Notes: generated by a model not told the origin, from the sequence alone. 64,000 nucleotides of DNA from Prevotella sp. (GCA_017548605.1 JAFYZT010000040.1:62001-126000); one strand, 5' to 3'; shown: positions 27,379 through 36,978, counted from the stretch's first letter. Translations and numbers: made by a program.

Positions 27379-27439
27379 TATTTTGTTTATGTGGAAATTA
27401 TTATGGAGTTAATTTGAGAGTAAAAGTGGACAAATGATG

Positions 27440-28042
27440 TCAATCAATGCCGAAGAATGTCTTCAGTCCTCCGTCGACACCAGAAAAACCCATAAAAGCC
27501 AGGCTGAGCAGTCCCGCCGTTACAAGAACGATAGCCATACCTTTCATACCCTTTGGAATATTCACCATCGACAGCTGTTCACGAATGCCCGCGAAGACTG
27601 TCAATGCCAGTGCAAATCCGATGGCTGTCGAAAAAGCATAAACCACGGCTTCCAACAGATTATAGTCCTTCTGAATAACCAATATAGCTACGCCCAGCAC
27701 TGCACAGTTCGTGGTGATAAGTGGCAGGAAGATACCCAACGCCTGATACAAAGCCGGAGACACCTTTTTTAAGACAATCTCCACCATTTGTACTAACGAA
27801 GCGATGACGAGGATGAACGTTATGGTCTGCAAATACTGCAACCCAAATGGGTCAAGTATATATTTCTGTACAAGGAATGTGACTATAGTAGCCAGTGTAA
27901 GCACAAAAGCTACAGCACCGCCCATGCCCAATGACGTATTGATTTTCTGTGACACGCCGAGGAAAGGACATATGCCCAGAAATTGGGACAATACAATATT
28001 ATTGACGAAAATCGCCGATATGAAAATCAGAATATATTCCAT
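27440..28042 (-). CDS. rnfA: Rnf complex membrane subunit A
   Basis: 200 residues, six membrane helices. The conserved cysteines GICPFLG (about 23-29) and TNCAVLG (about 109-115) belong to the intramembrane iron-sulphur site formed with RnfE. Last gene of the rnf operon, starting two bases after the rnfE stop. Confidence 0.96.
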   Translation of the reverse strand: MEYILIFISAIFVNNIVLSQFLGICPFLGVSQKINTSLGMGGAVAFVLTLATIVTFLVQKYILDPFGLQYLQTITFILVIASLVQMVEIVLKKVSPALYQALGIFLPLITTNCAVLGVAILVIQKDYNLLEAVVYAFSTAIGFALALTVFAGIREQLSMVNIPKGMKGMAIVLVTAGLLSLAFMGFSGVDGGLKTFFGID

Positions 28043-28044
28043 GG

Positions 28045-28629
28045 TTACGATTTCTTAAATTTGTTGACGATAGCAATGAGATAGCCTAGCGAGATAAATG
28101 CTCCCGGAGGCAGCACGAAGAGCAGAATATTTGTCGTTTCGGGCAATAATTTGAAGCCGAAGATGGAACCGGCACCCAGTACCTCACGTACAATGCCCAA
28201 TAATGTAAGTGCGAAGGTGAAGCCCAATCCGATGCCAATGCCGTCGAAAATACTGGCCACAGGCGTGTTTTTGCACGCAAATGCCTCCGCCCTACCAAGT
28301 ATGACACAGTTGACCACAATAAGCGGTATGAATAATCCCAGAGCCTGGTCGATGGATGGTAAAAACGCCTTGATGACAAGTTGCAACACCGTGACAAACG
28401 ATGCAATAACCACCACGAACACTGGAATTCTCACCTTGTCGGGTGTTACGCTCTTGATGCATGAGATGACAAAGTTAGTGCAGATGAGCACCGCCATGGT
28501 GGCCAAACCCATCGCCAATCCGTTGATAGCCGATGTTGTTGTGGCCAGTGTGGGGCACATACCCAACAGGAGGACAAACGTAGGGTTCTCCTTTATAAGA
28601 CCATTGGTTAATATTTTGATGTTACTCAT
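28045..28629 (-). CDS. rnfE: Rnf complex membrane subunit E
   Basis: 194 residues, six membrane helices, homologous to RnfA. The cysteine sites GMCPTLA (about 23-29) and VNCVILG (about 108-114) pair with those of RnfA across the membrane. It lies 18 bases downstream of rnfG. Confidence 0.96.
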   Translation of the reverse strand: MSNIKILTNGLIKENPTFVLLLGMCPTLATTTSAINGLAMGLATMAVLICTNFVISCIKSVTPDKVRIPVFVVVIASFVTVLQLVIKAFLPSIDQALGLFIPLIVVNCVILGRAEAFACKNTPVASIFDGIGIGLGFTFALTLLGIVREVLGAGSIFGFKLLPETTNILLFVLPPGAFISLGYLIAIVNKFKKS

Positions 28630-28647
28630 AATAAAATCCTCCTAACA

Positions 28648-29283
28648 TTATTGTTGTTTTACTCTCTGTGTAGCACCAGTCTTGGCATCTGTATCCTTTT
28701 CAGTCAGCGCACTGTATGCCTGATTTACGGCTTTCAGGAAAGCCCTAGACGTGATGGTCGACGCCGTAATGGCATCGATTTCCCCTTCACCACCTTTGGT
28801 CACAGCCAGTTTGTCTTTTTGGGGATTCTTTCCGATGATGGACCCTTTTCCTTCGGCTTGGAACCACAGATCAGCCTTGGCACCCAGTCCCGGAGTCTCC
28901 GTTGTTTCAAGGATGGTATATCCGAGGATGTTTCCGTTTGGGTCGAATCCCGTCAACACTTTCAAGTCACCACCAAAACCTTGGGTGGTACTCTCTACAG
29001 CCGTTCCCAACTCTTGTCCTTTCATGTCGCTGGCATGGTGGACGACGAAGGTGTCATCCTTACCATCCTTGTCCACATCAGTAACAATGGTGTCATTTTC
29101 CGTCACTGTCAATTCTCCGCCCCCCATGACTTGCTTAATGCCATCGGCCAGGGATTTCTCCTTTTGTTCATTGATGGGTCCTTCAGTAATATGATTGACC
29201 AAGGCTAATATGCCTCCCATGATGAGTGCTGATGCCACCAACACCAGCACCATGTTGGTCAATGATGATTCCAGTTTTTTCAT
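28648..29283 (-). CDS. rnfG: Rnf complex flavin subunit G
   Basis: 211 residues with one N-terminal membrane helix and an outward-facing FMN-binding domain. The covalent FMN threonine should lie in DAITASTITSRAF (usual motif S-G-A-T-x-T; here T-A-S-T-I-T). Its start overlaps the rnfD stop by four bases. A Lys/Gln-rich tail ends the protein. Confidence 0.94.
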   Translation of the reverse strand: MKKLESSLTNMVLVLVASALIMGGILALVNHITEGPINEQKEKSLADGIKQVMGGGELTVTENDTIVTDVDKDGKDDTFVVHHASDMKGQELGTAVESTTQGFGGDLKVLTGFDPNGNILGYTILETTETPGLGAKADLWFQAEGKGSIIGKNPQKDKLAVTKGGEGEIDAITASTITSRAFLKAVNQAYSALTEKDTDAKTGATQRVKQQ

Positions 29284-30278
29284 TTTTCCACGACCTCCCC
29301 GAAACGTTTAGGCTTGACATAATTGTTGATAAGCGGCGTGAACGCGTTCATGATGAGAATAGCGAACGACATACCTTCTGGATAGGCACCCCAGTTTCTT
29401 ATGACGATGGTGAGTATACCTATACAAACGCCATAGATGAGTTGTCCCTTCGTAGTCATAGGCGAGGTGACATAGTCTGTAGCCATAAAGATGGCACCGA
29501 GCATGAGACCACCACTGAGAATAACCGCCACGGGATTGGCATAAGCCGGATTTGCCAAATGCATCAGTCCGCTGATGATGAACACCGTACCGATGATGCT
29601 CACCGGTATGTGCCATGTGATAATTTTCCGGACCAGCATATACACCAGACCTATGAGCAGTGCCAGGGCACATACCTCACCAATGGTTCCCGCTCCCATT
29701 CCGTTTGCGGGATTTCCGAGCAGCAAGGTGATGGCATCCGGCAGTTGATTCAGCACATCGGCATTACCAGTCTTGATGGCCTCTTTCATGATGCTCAGCG
29801 GTGTTGCCCCCGTTGTTGCATCGGCATAAGCTGTCAATTGTCCCACTACAGGCCATGAGGTCATCTGTGCCGGGAAAGACACCAGCAAAAAGCAACGTCC
29901 CACGAGAGCCGGATTGAAAGGATTGTTTCCCAGACCTCCGAACGACATTTTTCCAATGCCTATGGCAACCAACGCACCGATAACGATGATCCAAATGGGC
30001 AGGTTTGAAGGAAGGTTAAATCCCAACAACAATCCTGTAATGATGGCCGATCCATCGGTAATTGAGGGTTGTCGATGGAGCAGATATTTCGATATGGCCC
30101 ACTCGAAGAATACGCAGGCCGCCACACTGACCGCACAGACCAGAGCCGAACCCAGTCCGAAATAGATAAACGAAACGATGAGAGCGGGGATGAGTGCAAT
30201 AATCACCCCATACATGTTTCTCTCCACCGAATCCGTTCCGTGGGCATGTGGTGATAAAGATACTACTAATTTTGCCAT
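29280..30278 (-). CDS. rnfD: Rnf complex membrane flavin subunit D
   Basis: 332 residues with about nine hydrophobic segments. The covalent FMN threonine lies in the DATTGATPLSIM region. Homologous to NqrB, RnfD is part of the ion-translocating core. It lies 27 bases downstream of rnfC and overlaps rnfG. Confidence 0.95.
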   Translation of the reverse strand: MAKLVVSLSPHAHGTDSVERNMYGVIIALIPALIVSFIYFGLGSALVCAVSVAACVFFEWAISKYLLHRQPSITDGSAIITGLLLGFNLPSNLPIWIIVIGALVAIGIGKMSFGGLGNNPFNPALVGRCFLLVSFPAQMTSWPVVGQLTAYADATTGATPLSIMKEAIKTGNADVLNQLPDAITLLLGNPANGMGAGTIGEVCALALLIGLVYMLVRKIITWHIPVSIIGTVFIISGLMHLANPAYANPVAVILSGGLMLGAIFMATDYVTSPMTTKGQLIYGVCIGILTIVIRNWGAYPEGMSFAILIMNAFTPLINNYVKPKRFGEVVEK

Positions 30279-30305
30279 TTTTCGATGATTATAATGGTAA
30301 GCGAT

Positions 30306-31655
30306 TTATTTAGCGTTTCGGGCACGAATAATACCCATGACCGTAGACTTGCCGAGACGAATATTGTCGAGAAGCGGTCTGTGAGCCGGGCAAGTGAACT
30401 GGCATGAACCACACTCGATGCACGAAGTAATGTCTTCGTTCTCCACCTTCTCCCAAAGGTGCATAGCCGATGCCTGCGCCAGGAGATATGGTTCCAGCCC
30501 CATAGGGCATGCTCCCACACATTTGGCACATCTGATACACGGTTGTGACGGTTTGCGCAATGCCTCATCACCAGAAAGAATAGTAACACTATTTGTACCT
30601 TTGCATATAGGCACATCAGTCGAGGTGAGAGCCTTTCCCATCATCGGACCTCCAGCGAGAATCTTATTTTCGCCTTCAGGCATCCCACCACAAAGTTCAA
30701 TCAAGTCACGCATCGGCGTACCCATTCGCACGAGGAAATTGCCCGGTTTCTTAAGTTCTTTGCCCGTCACTGTGGTATATCGTTCAAAAAGCGGTTTGTT
30801 TTTCATCACCGCCTCATAGACTGCAAATGCAGTTCCCACGTTTTGGACAATGGCACCTACGTTTACAGGTATAGCTGGTGGAGCCGGAACCTGACGTCGA
30901 ATGACCGCATCGACCAGTTGTTTTTCGCCGCCCTGCGGGTATTTTTTTGCCAACGGAACGATTTCCACGTCATCACGTCCTTTTGTTTTCTCTATAAACA
31001 ACTCGATAGCTTCAGGCTTATTATCTTCAATGCCAATATACCCTTTCTCCACCTTGGCCGCCTTCATGAGCAAATCGAGTCCAACCAGTATTTCGTCAGT
31101 ATGCTCCATCATCAAGCGATAGTCGGCCGTGATGTATGGTTCACACTCCACGGCATTAATGATAACGCATTCTGCTTTTGCCGTCGGCGGTGGTGTCAGT
31201 TTGATGAAGGTAGGAAATCCCGCCCCGCCCATGCCGGTAATACCTGCGTTCTTTACTTTGTTGACAATCTCCTCGGGAGTCAGTTCCGGATGTTTGTCGA
31301 GTGTCTCCAACTTATCACTTCTATCGATGCTCTCTTCCCATTCGTCGTCCTCCACCTTGATGATGATGGAAGGTTTAAGATATCCAGTGGCATCGATGAC
31401 ATTGTCAATTTTAAACACCGTACCTGAAACCGACGAGAAGATGGGTGCAGAGACAAAGCCCCCCGCTTCAGCGATGAGCGTACCCACCTTCACCTTATCG
31501 CCTTTGGCCACCACTGGTTTTGCCGGGGCACCGATATGCTGTGCCAAGGGGAACACGGCCTGTTTCGGCAGTGGGGCCACTTGGGTCTTCACTTCCGCTG
31601 TCAATTTATTTTCTTCGGGGTGTACACCGCCGATGCTAAAAGTTCTCAGTTTCAT
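30306..31655 (-). CDS. rnfC: Rnf complex NADH-binding subunit C
   Basis: 449 residues. A barrel-sandwich N-terminus (LPLxQHIGAP-type segment) is followed by the NADH/FMN-binding GITGMGGAGFPTFIK (about 144-158) and two C-terminal 4Fe-4S motifs, CIRCAKCVGACP and CIECGSCQFTCP. It oxidises or reduces NAD at the cytoplasmic face. Its start overlaps the rnfB stop by four bases. It ends shortly after the second cluster, without the long repeat tail seen in E. coli RsxC. Confidence 0.96.
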   Translation of the reverse strand: MKLRTFSIGGVHPEENKLTAEVKTQVAPLPKQAVFPLAQHIGAPAKPVVAKGDKVKVGTLIAEAGGFVSAPIFSSVSGTVFKIDNVIDATGYLKPSIIIKVEDDEWEESIDRSDKLETLDKHPELTPEEIVNKVKNAGITGMGGAGFPTFIKLTPPPTAKAECVIINAVECEPYITADYRLMMEHTDEILVGLDLLMKAAKVEKGYIGIEDNKPEAIELFIEKTKGRDDVEIVPLAKKYPQGGEKQLVDAVIRRQVPAPPAIPVNVGAIVQNVGTAFAVYEAVMKNKPLFERYTTVTGKELKKPGNFLVRMGTPMRDLIELCGGMPEGENKILAGGPMMGKALTSTDVPICKGTNSVTILSGDEALRKPSQPCIRCAKCVGACPMGLEPYLLAQASAMHLWEKVENEDITSCIECGSCQFTCPAHRPLLDNIRLGKSTVMGIIRARNAK

Positions 31656-32635
31656 GCCTGATCCTCCTTTCTTGCTTTTTGTTCTTTCGCTTCAGCTGGC
31701 CCCACCTTAGTTACTGGTTTCTTTTCCACAACAGGTTCAACCTTAGCTGCCTGTTCGTTTTTGTCAGCGTTATCAGCAATAGCCTTGGGAGCTTCCACCT
31801 TCTCTTTCTTCGGCGGGAAGTTGACCGCCACGATAGCGTTCGTCGGGCATACAGCCTCGCATTTACGACAGAGACGACACTTCTCGGGATCAATGTATGA
31901 CACGTTGTTTTCAACAGTAATGGCCTCGAACTTACATTCCTTAGTGCATTTTCCACAGCCGATACATGCCGCCTTACAGTTGCGCATGGCCACCGCTCCT
32001 TTGTCTTTGTTAACGCAACGCACATAGACACGTCGGTTCTTGGGGCCTTTCTTCCGTAATTCGATGATATGTCGCGGACATGCCTTCACGCAGGCACCGC
32101 ATGACGTACACTTCTCCTCGTCAACTTCAGGGAGTCCTGTTTCGTTGTTGATGCGGATGGCATCAAACTGACAGGCACTGACACAATCGCCACAACCCAG
32201 GCATCCCCATCCGCAACCTGTCTCGCCGGCTCCAGTGGCATTCATGGCCGTACAGGTGAGCAAGCCATCGTAACGGACAATGCGCGGACGCAGTTCACAC
32301 CTACCGTTGCACCTGACCACCGCCACCTTGGGTTCGGCATTGGCGATGGCCATTCCCAGCAAGTCAGCCACCTTTGCCATTGTATCGGCACCGCCAACAG
32401 GACAGTTCAGTCCTTCAAGCGACCCTTTGTCGGCAGCCTTTACCAGAGCATCGGCCATACCCGAACATCCCGGGAAGCCACAGCCGCCGCAGTTAGCACC
32501 TGGTAGGGCCTCGTTGACCACGGCAAGACGAGGGTCTTCTTTGACTGCGAATTTTTTGGAGCAGACGTATAGGATGACCGCCGCCACAAAAGCGATAGCC
32601 CCTAATACAAGTACTGCACTTAAAATAAAATCCAT
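31652..32635 (-). CDS. rnfB: Rnf complex ferredoxin subunit B, multi-cluster form
   Basis: 327 residues. One membrane helix (about 3-25) and a four-cysteine Fe-S domain (NCGGCGFPGC) are followed by at least four further ferredoxin-type motifs: CGWGCLGCGDCVSAC, CTSCGACVKACP, CIGCGKCTKEC and CRLCRKCEAVCP. E. coli RsxB has fewer clusters; the longer form is known from Rnf of several anaerobes. A C-terminal Lys/Ala/Glu tail of about 55 residues is probably disordered. RnfB accepts electrons from soluble ferredoxin and passes them into the complex. Confidence 0.95.
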   Translation of the reverse strand: MDFILSAVLVLGAIAFVAAVILYVCSKKFAVKEDPRLAVVNEALPGANCGGCGFPGCSGMADALVKAADKGSLEGLNCPVGGADTMAKVADLLGMAIANAEPKVAVVRCNGRCELRPRIVRYDGLLTCTAMNATGAGETGCGWGCLGCGDCVSACQFDAIRINNETGLPEVDEEKCTSCGACVKACPRHIIELRKKGPKNRRVYVRCVNKDKGAVAMRNCKAACIGCGKCTKECKFEAITVENNVSYIDPEKCRLCRKCEAVCPTNAIVAVNFPPKKEKVEAPKAIADNADKNEQAAKVEPVVEKKPVTKVGPAEAKEQKARKEDQA

Positions 32636-32651
32636 AATGCTGATTTATTGG

Positions 32652-33068
32652 TTATTGATTTGTTTCAAGTTTGAATTGGAATTGTTTTTTGAGTTTCTCT
32701 TTCCGAGTAAACAAAACCCAATAATAGGGTATCAATACCACTATGCCCGCCAATGCCGACAACGGTTCGTCGTGCGTGATAGCACTTACCCCCACCAACG
32801 TCCCAACCATAAAAAGGAAAGGCAGAATAAAAGCCAGGAACACCGCTTTGAAACCCATCGACTCTTCTGTATAGACCACCACGTTGTCACCCACTTTCAT
32901 GAATGTTGAACCATGGTTTTCGACATCAACTATTTTATCCTTTTTGTCCGACATCTGGCATTGAGATGCCACCTTACACGACGCACAAGCCGCCATTTGC
33001 GTAATTCGCACGTGGATACCCTGTTCATCAATGGACTGTATGACGCCTTCGTGTTTGATTCTTCCCAT
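32652..33068 (-). CDS. RseC/MucC-family protein at the head of the rnf operon
   Basis: 138 residues with two membrane helices (about 75-95 and 98-120). The N-terminus has cysteines CASCKVASQC, typical of RseC-family proteins, which are linked to reduction of the SoxR iron-sulphur cluster together with Rsx/Rnf in E. coli. It is the first gene of the operon, 16 bases before rnfB. In Bacteroidales the same order is common. A direct SoxR role here is unproven. Confidence 0.88.
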   Translation of the reverse strand: MGRIKHEGVIQSIDEQGIHVRITQMAACASCKVASQCQMSDKKDKIVDVENHGSTFMKVGDNVVVYTEESMGFKAVFLAFILPFLFMVGTLVGVSAITHDEPLSALAGIVVLIPYYWVLFTRKEKLKKQFQFKLETNQ

Positions 33069-33117
33069 GGTACAACATGAAAACTACTCAATAATTGTAA
33101 TGTGTAGTTTACAATTG

Positions 33118-33148
33118 CAAAGGTAATATAATTTTTCCATTTTTACAA
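33118..33148 (-). promoter_or_regulatory. Promoter of the rnf operon
   Basis: On the minus strand TTG (33148-33146), 20 bases, TACCTTTG (33125-33118). The first ATG (33068) lies about 50 bases downstream. Confidence 0.7.
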
Positions 33149-33201
33149 TTAAAAGAGGCTGAAAAACACATGAAAACGATTTCAATAACTAATAATACCA
33201 C

Positions 33202-33237
33202 AAAAAAGGCGGTACATCTGATATTCAGACGCACCGC
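33202..33237 (-). terminator. Intrinsic terminator of the small lipoprotein gene
   Basis: On the minus strand a 13-base stem (33237-33225 with 33221-33209, two G-U pairs, ATA loop) is followed by six T residues (33207-33202). Confidence 0.88.
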
Positions 33238-33260
33238 TATAGTTGATGGAAAAATTGGGA

Positions 33261-33632
33261 TTATTCTTCAGTCTCAGCTGCTTCTTCTGCTGCTTCAGCA
33301 ATACCTTCAGCAACGCCTTCAGCAACAACTTGCTCAACTTTTTCCATGACAGGCTTCACTTTATTAGTGATAGCTTCCATACTGTCATTAATTGCCTTAG
33401 AATATTCAGTAGCATGTGCCTCCATCTCCTTGGCAGCCTTAGACCAATCCTGAACGATCTGGTTGAAAGCCTCAATGGATTCAAGTTTGTCCACTTTCTC
33501 TTCAGAATCGATTTTGTCAGCACAAGCTTTGAAATCATTCCAAGCTTTCTGAGCCTCAGGGCTCATTTTCTGTCCACACGAAACGATCATCAGCGCAGCA
33601 GCTGCAATGACCATAAAAGTAAGTTTCTTCAT
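33261..33632 (-). CDS. Small helical lipoprotein of unknown function
   Basis: 123 residues. The signal peptide ends in a lipobox (LMIVSC, Cys19), so the mature protein should be lipid-anchored. The rest is a charged amphipathic helix rich in Lys, Glu and Ala (VDKLESIEAFNQIV, KVKPVMEKVEQVVAEG) that ends in an acidic run AAEEAAETEE. It has its own promoter (33666-33673) and terminator, so it is an independent transcript. Its shape resembles apolipoprotein-like or coiled-coil envelope proteins, but no family is recognised. Confidence 0.8.
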   Translation of the reverse strand: MKKLTFMVIAAAALMIVSCGQKMSPEAQKAWNDFKACADKIDSEEKVDKLESIEAFNQIVQDWSKAAKEMEAHATEYSKAINDSMEAITNKVKPVMEKVEQVVAEGVAEGIAEAAEEAAETEE

Positions 33633-33665
33633 AACAATTTATTAATAGTAAAACAAAAAGTGTTG

Positions 33666-33673
33666 CAAAATTA
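33666..33673 (-). promoter_or_regulatory. -7 box of the small lipoprotein gene
   Basis: TAATTTTG on the minus strand, about 34 bases before the ATG at 33632. Confidence 0.6.
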
Positions 33674-33858
33674 CTATGTCTATAGCATATCAAAGAAACA
33701 CCCTTCAATAGTTTAAGATTATTATCAAGAAAATAACAGTATTTAACAGATAATGAATCAATTAATAATAGATGAATGACTGTTCTTTATTGTTTGACGA
33801 ATGGATATGATGAATCATAATACGAAAATATAGAAACGCTTATCCTATTCAATAATTA

Positions 33859-34707
33859 TTATCTCAACCTTACAACCCTGATGCCGAGGTGGGAAGGATG
33901 GCGTTGGAGGTATTGTGAAAGGGTGAGTGTTTCGCTGATGACTTTCTTGGATATGGATGAAGCATCTATCATGTGGAGTCCGTCGTTTTTCCAAACAGCA
34001 ATACCCAGATGTGCAATTTCCAATCCCTTCTTATTGGTGACAATAGCAATGATGTCGCCATCATGAACGGAAGATTTCATCGCTTGTGAGCTATTGACGG
34101 CACTCTTTGGAATATATCGATATTTCTTTCCCGTAATAGCCCGTTCCTGCCTAACAATGTCATTAAGCCATTCACGGTGACGGTTGAGCATGGAGTACGC
34201 ACTTACATGCGTACTCATGAAATTGGCAGTTACCGTTTGTACCGCGGTGAACGGTGCGTTGATAGACTGTATTTCACTTGCCACCCCATTTTTTGTGTTT
34301 TCCTCTATCCATGTAGTAAAATAATGATTACGATGTGTATAGGCTACCTTACTTCCGGCATATCTAATTTTAGTAAGGAAAGTGCAATAATCAGCAAAAC
34401 ACGTTTTCCCGTTCTTGGCGCACAAGGAGAGTGCTACAACCGTCTCGACGAACGTTGTGCAGTCAAGTTGTCGTGTATTAACCACCAACCGTTCATACTC
34501 ATTGTTGTCGAGTGTATGTGCCACGTATGGCCTTCCGAGGAACTTTTTGGCGAAGTGAAGCATCCAATTCGTATTTTTGGGCATACGTTGTGCCTCAGTG
34601 AGCAATTGTGTGATGAGTTGGCTATCGGTGTTGGTATATTCTGGACCAGCGGCTTTCATGGGGAGAGCCAATATAAATAATAAAGTAGAAAGGAAGAGAG
34701 TTTTCAT
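33859..34707 (-). CDS. Secreted DUF1460 (amidase-like) protein
   Basis: 282 residues with a signal peptide (MKTLFLSTLLFILALPMKAAG). The DUF1460 family, which belongs to the NlpC/P60-like cysteine hydrolases and is described as N-acetylmuramoyl-L-alanine-amidase-like, is recognised by RQLDCTTFVETV (about 75-86, candidate catalytic Cys), VAYTHRNHYFTTWIEEN, and GLEIAHLGIAVW (candidate His). It would act on peptidoglycan fragments in the periplasm. The downstream flank is AT-rich. The substrate is inferred from the family. Confidence 0.85.
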   Translation of the reverse strand: MKTLFLSTLLFILALPMKAAGPEYTNTDSQLITQLLTEAQRMPKNTNWMLHFAKKFLGRPYVAHTLDNNEYERLVVNTRQLDCTTFVETVVALSLCAKNGKTCFADYCTFLTKIRYAGSKVAYTHRNHYFTTWIEENTKNGVASEIQSINAPFTAVQTVTANFMSTHVSAYSMLNRHREWLNDIVRQERAITGKKYRYIPKSAVNSSQAMKSSVHDGDIIAIVTNKKGLEIAHLGIAVWKNDGLHMIDASSISKKVISETLTLSQYLQRHPSHLGIRVVRLR

Positions 34708-34770
34708 ATTGAAAGAGTAGTTAATGGCTAGTTAAAAATATTTGATGGTTTGAATGTTATAAGAAGACGT

Positions 34771-35754
34771 TTAGAATTTTCCGAGTATACGGTCGAGGAC
34801 CCAGTTGACGGGCGTGGCCGACACACTGGTGCATTGGCAGATATTAAAGCCTTGTAAGTGTTCAATGACCGCTTTGATGATGGGCAGCTGCACATAAGGA
34901 GGATTGGGTACAGTGATACTTGTCGACCCTTCGGAAGTGACAAGAAGGATGGGGTCGTATTGGTAAACGGAAAATCCGAGCATCCCCTTGTCTCCAATCA
35001 CCTCTATCCGATCTTCCTTGGCCGACTGGTGGCCCACGAAACACCAAGAGCCACTGCCTGGCACCCCGTTTTCCAAACGGAAACATGCACTCACCGAGTC
35101 CTCCGCCTCATAGAGTCCTCCCCTATTGGCAAACATGCCATAGGCATCGGTGATAACACCGAACATCTCTTGTAAGAGGTCGAGTTGGTGCGGTGCCAGA
35201 TCATAGAAATAACCACCACCTGAAATTTCAGGTTGCAATCGCCATGGCAGTTCATCACCAGTGGCGTAGTCGATATCACGAGGCGGACATGCAAACCTTA
35301 CCTGCACATTGATGATTTTGCCAATAACTCCACTATCAACGATTTCCTTCACCTTTTTAAAATAAGGCAGGTAACGCCGGTAGTATGCAACGAAGCAAGG
35401 AATGCCCGTCTTCTCGCTCACGTGATTAATGCGCACGCAGTCATCATAGCTCGCCGCTAACGGTTTCTCCACATATACCGGTTTTCCTGCCATCATGGCC
35501 ATGATGGCATAAGTAGCATGGCTGGAAGGAGGCGTGGCTACATATATGGCGTTAATGTCAGGGTCGTTAATCAACTCCTGCGGGTCCGTGTAAAAGCGAG
35601 GAACACCATGTCGACGGGCATAGTCTTTCGCCCTGTCTTTGTTTCGGCTCATGACAGCCACCACGGAAGAGCCTTCCACCTCGTTGAAGGCTGGTCCGCT
35701 TTTTATCTCTGTCACTTCGCCGCAGCCAATGAAGCCCCATTTAATATATTTCAT
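34771..35754 (-). CDS. Gfo/Idh/MocA-family oxidoreductase
   Basis: 327 residues. The Rossmann motif GFIGCGEVTEIKSGPA lies at the start and the family hallmark VYVEKPLAASYDD at about 93-105, with DLAPHQLDL carrying the conserved His of the C-terminal domain. Such enzymes use NAD(P) to oxidise sugars, inositols or related compounds. The substrate cannot be told from sequence. It starts about 60 bases downstream of the DUF445 gene and is followed by the amidase-like gene, all on one strand, but nothing links them functionally. Confidence 0.9.
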   Translation of the reverse strand: MKYIKWGFIGCGEVTEIKSGPAFNEVEGSSVVAVMSRNKDRAKDYARRHGVPRFYTDPQELINDPDINAIYVATPPSSHATYAIMAMMAGKPVYVEKPLAASYDDCVRINHVSEKTGIPCFVAYYRRYLPYFKKVKEIVDSGVIGKIINVQVRFACPPRDIDYATGDELPWRLQPEISGGGYFYDLAPHQLDLLQEMFGVITDAYGMFANRGGLYEAEDSVSACFRLENGVPGSGSWCFVGHQSAKEDRIEVIGDKGMLGFSVYQYDPILLVTSEGSTSITVPNPPYVQLPIIKAVIEHLQGFNICQCTSVSATPVNWVLDRILGKF

Positions 35755-35814
35755 TTATATTGGAAATTAGAAGGAAGTTATAATTAATATAGGAAGAAAA
35801 AATGGTATTTAGGG

Positions 35815-36807
35815 TTATCTGAAGATAATATTGACACAACCCATGATGGTTCCTAGGAGAGCCCCGAGCCAGACAATAGCTTTCAGTTCTTTGTCCATAA
35901 CTTGGAAGATTATTTTCTCCGTCTCATCCATGCTCATCTCATTAATTCTTTCCTTAACGATTTTGGAGATATCGATGGACTCAAGAATACGAGGCAGATG
36001 GTCGGATATGATGTTTTGGTACACCGCCTCCATGGTTTTAACTACTTGTTCGATTTGTTCATCTTTACCTTCCAGCAATTTACATACTGGCGTGTTAATG
36101 AAAGTATCCACCTCATTGCCAAGCATTTTTGAAACAATCTCTTCGCCGTTTTTCTCCAACATTTTGTTGATGTTACCCGTCAGCATTTTTTCAGCAGGTG
36201 CTTGCAGCATCGTAAAGAATTTATTCCACAGACTGGCGCCAGCGAACTTTGCCGCCATGGCTCTCAATCCGCCTAGTCCGAAAAACAGCCCACCCAAAAC
36301 CTCCGTGGGATTCATCTTTTTCATCTTCTCTACAACGTTTCCCACGACAATGTGTGCGACATTTTTCCCCACTTCAGAGTCTGCTAATTTGGAATGCACC
36401 TGCTGTGTCAAATCGGCGTTGACACTAGTCACAATGCTTTGCAGTTCCTTTTCCGACATGTAATGTTTCAGGAAATCAGCGACGCTTTCAGGATTCCTCT
36501 TTTGCACAGCCATGAATTCTTCAACTGTATGTCGTACTTTTCCTTTCATCTCCTCGGAGAGAAGATAACGGGAGAGCACTTCGTGATTCATCAGATTCTG
36601 GCTGATGGCCCCTCCTATGGCCTCCGCTATACGTCCTTTCTCTTTTGGAATGATGCCCGGGGTGAAAGGCACCTTCATTCCAAACACATATTTAGCCGTA
36701 TGTGGTCGGAACAACATTTTTATGGCGATGTAATTGGTTATATATCCGATGACACCACCTATGAGCGGTGCAGTTACATAATAGATAGAGAAGTCAGCCA
36801 TTGGCAT
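35815..36807 (-). CDS. DUF445 family membrane protein
   Basis: 330 residues from ATG 36807 (MPMADFSIYY); ATG 36801 is equally possible. An N-terminal membrane segment with GGVIGYITNYIAIKMLFRPH and FTPGIIPKEKGRIAEAIG is the DUF445 signature (YheB-like proteins). A long helical region follows, and a C-terminal membrane helix (WLGALLGTIMGCVNIIF) ends the protein. Biochemical function of the family is not known. The -7 box at 36826-36833 lies 19 bases upstream. Confidence 0.88.
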   Translation of the reverse strand: MPMADFSIYYVTAPLIGGVIGYITNYIAIKMLFRPHTAKYVFGMKVPFTPGIIPKEKGRIAEAIGGAISQNLMNHEVLSRYLLSEEMKGKVRHTVEEFMAVQKRNPESVADFLKHYMSEKELQSIVTSVNADLTQQVHSKLADSEVGKNVAHIVVGNVVEKMKKMNPTEVLGGLFFGLGGLRAMAAKFAGASLWNKFFTMLQAPAEKMLTGNINKMLEKNGEEIVSKMLGNEVDTFINTPVCKLLEGKDEQIEQVVKTMEAVYQNIISDHLPRILESIDISKIVKERINEMSMDETEKIIFQVMDKELKAIVWLGALLGTIMGCVNIIFR

Positions 36808-36825
36808 TATACATTTTGTTGGGTT

Positions 36826-36833
36826 CAAAATTA
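36826..36833 (-). promoter_or_regulatory. -7 box of the DUF445 gene
   Basis: TAATTTTG on the minus strand; the predicted leader is 12 to 18 bases. Confidence 0.5.
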
Positions 36834-36908
36834 GTGAAATATTACCAATCGGCCAAAAAAAGAAGGATAATTATGGTAAAGCGTCTGTATATCCATCACA
36901 TAATACCA

Positions 36909-36942
36909 CTAAGACCGACTCCACTAAAGGAATCGGTCTTAG
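36909..36942 (-). terminator. Probable terminator of the PepSY-like gene
   Basis: CTAAGACCGA (36909-36918) pairs with TCGGTCTTAG (36933-36942); TCC/GGA extends the stem past one mismatch. It lies 37 bases downstream of the minus-strand gene ending at 36979. There is no long T-run. Confidence 0.6.
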
Positions 36943-36978
36943 CGTGTTCACACAGATATAGTACTAAGAGAGGGATAT

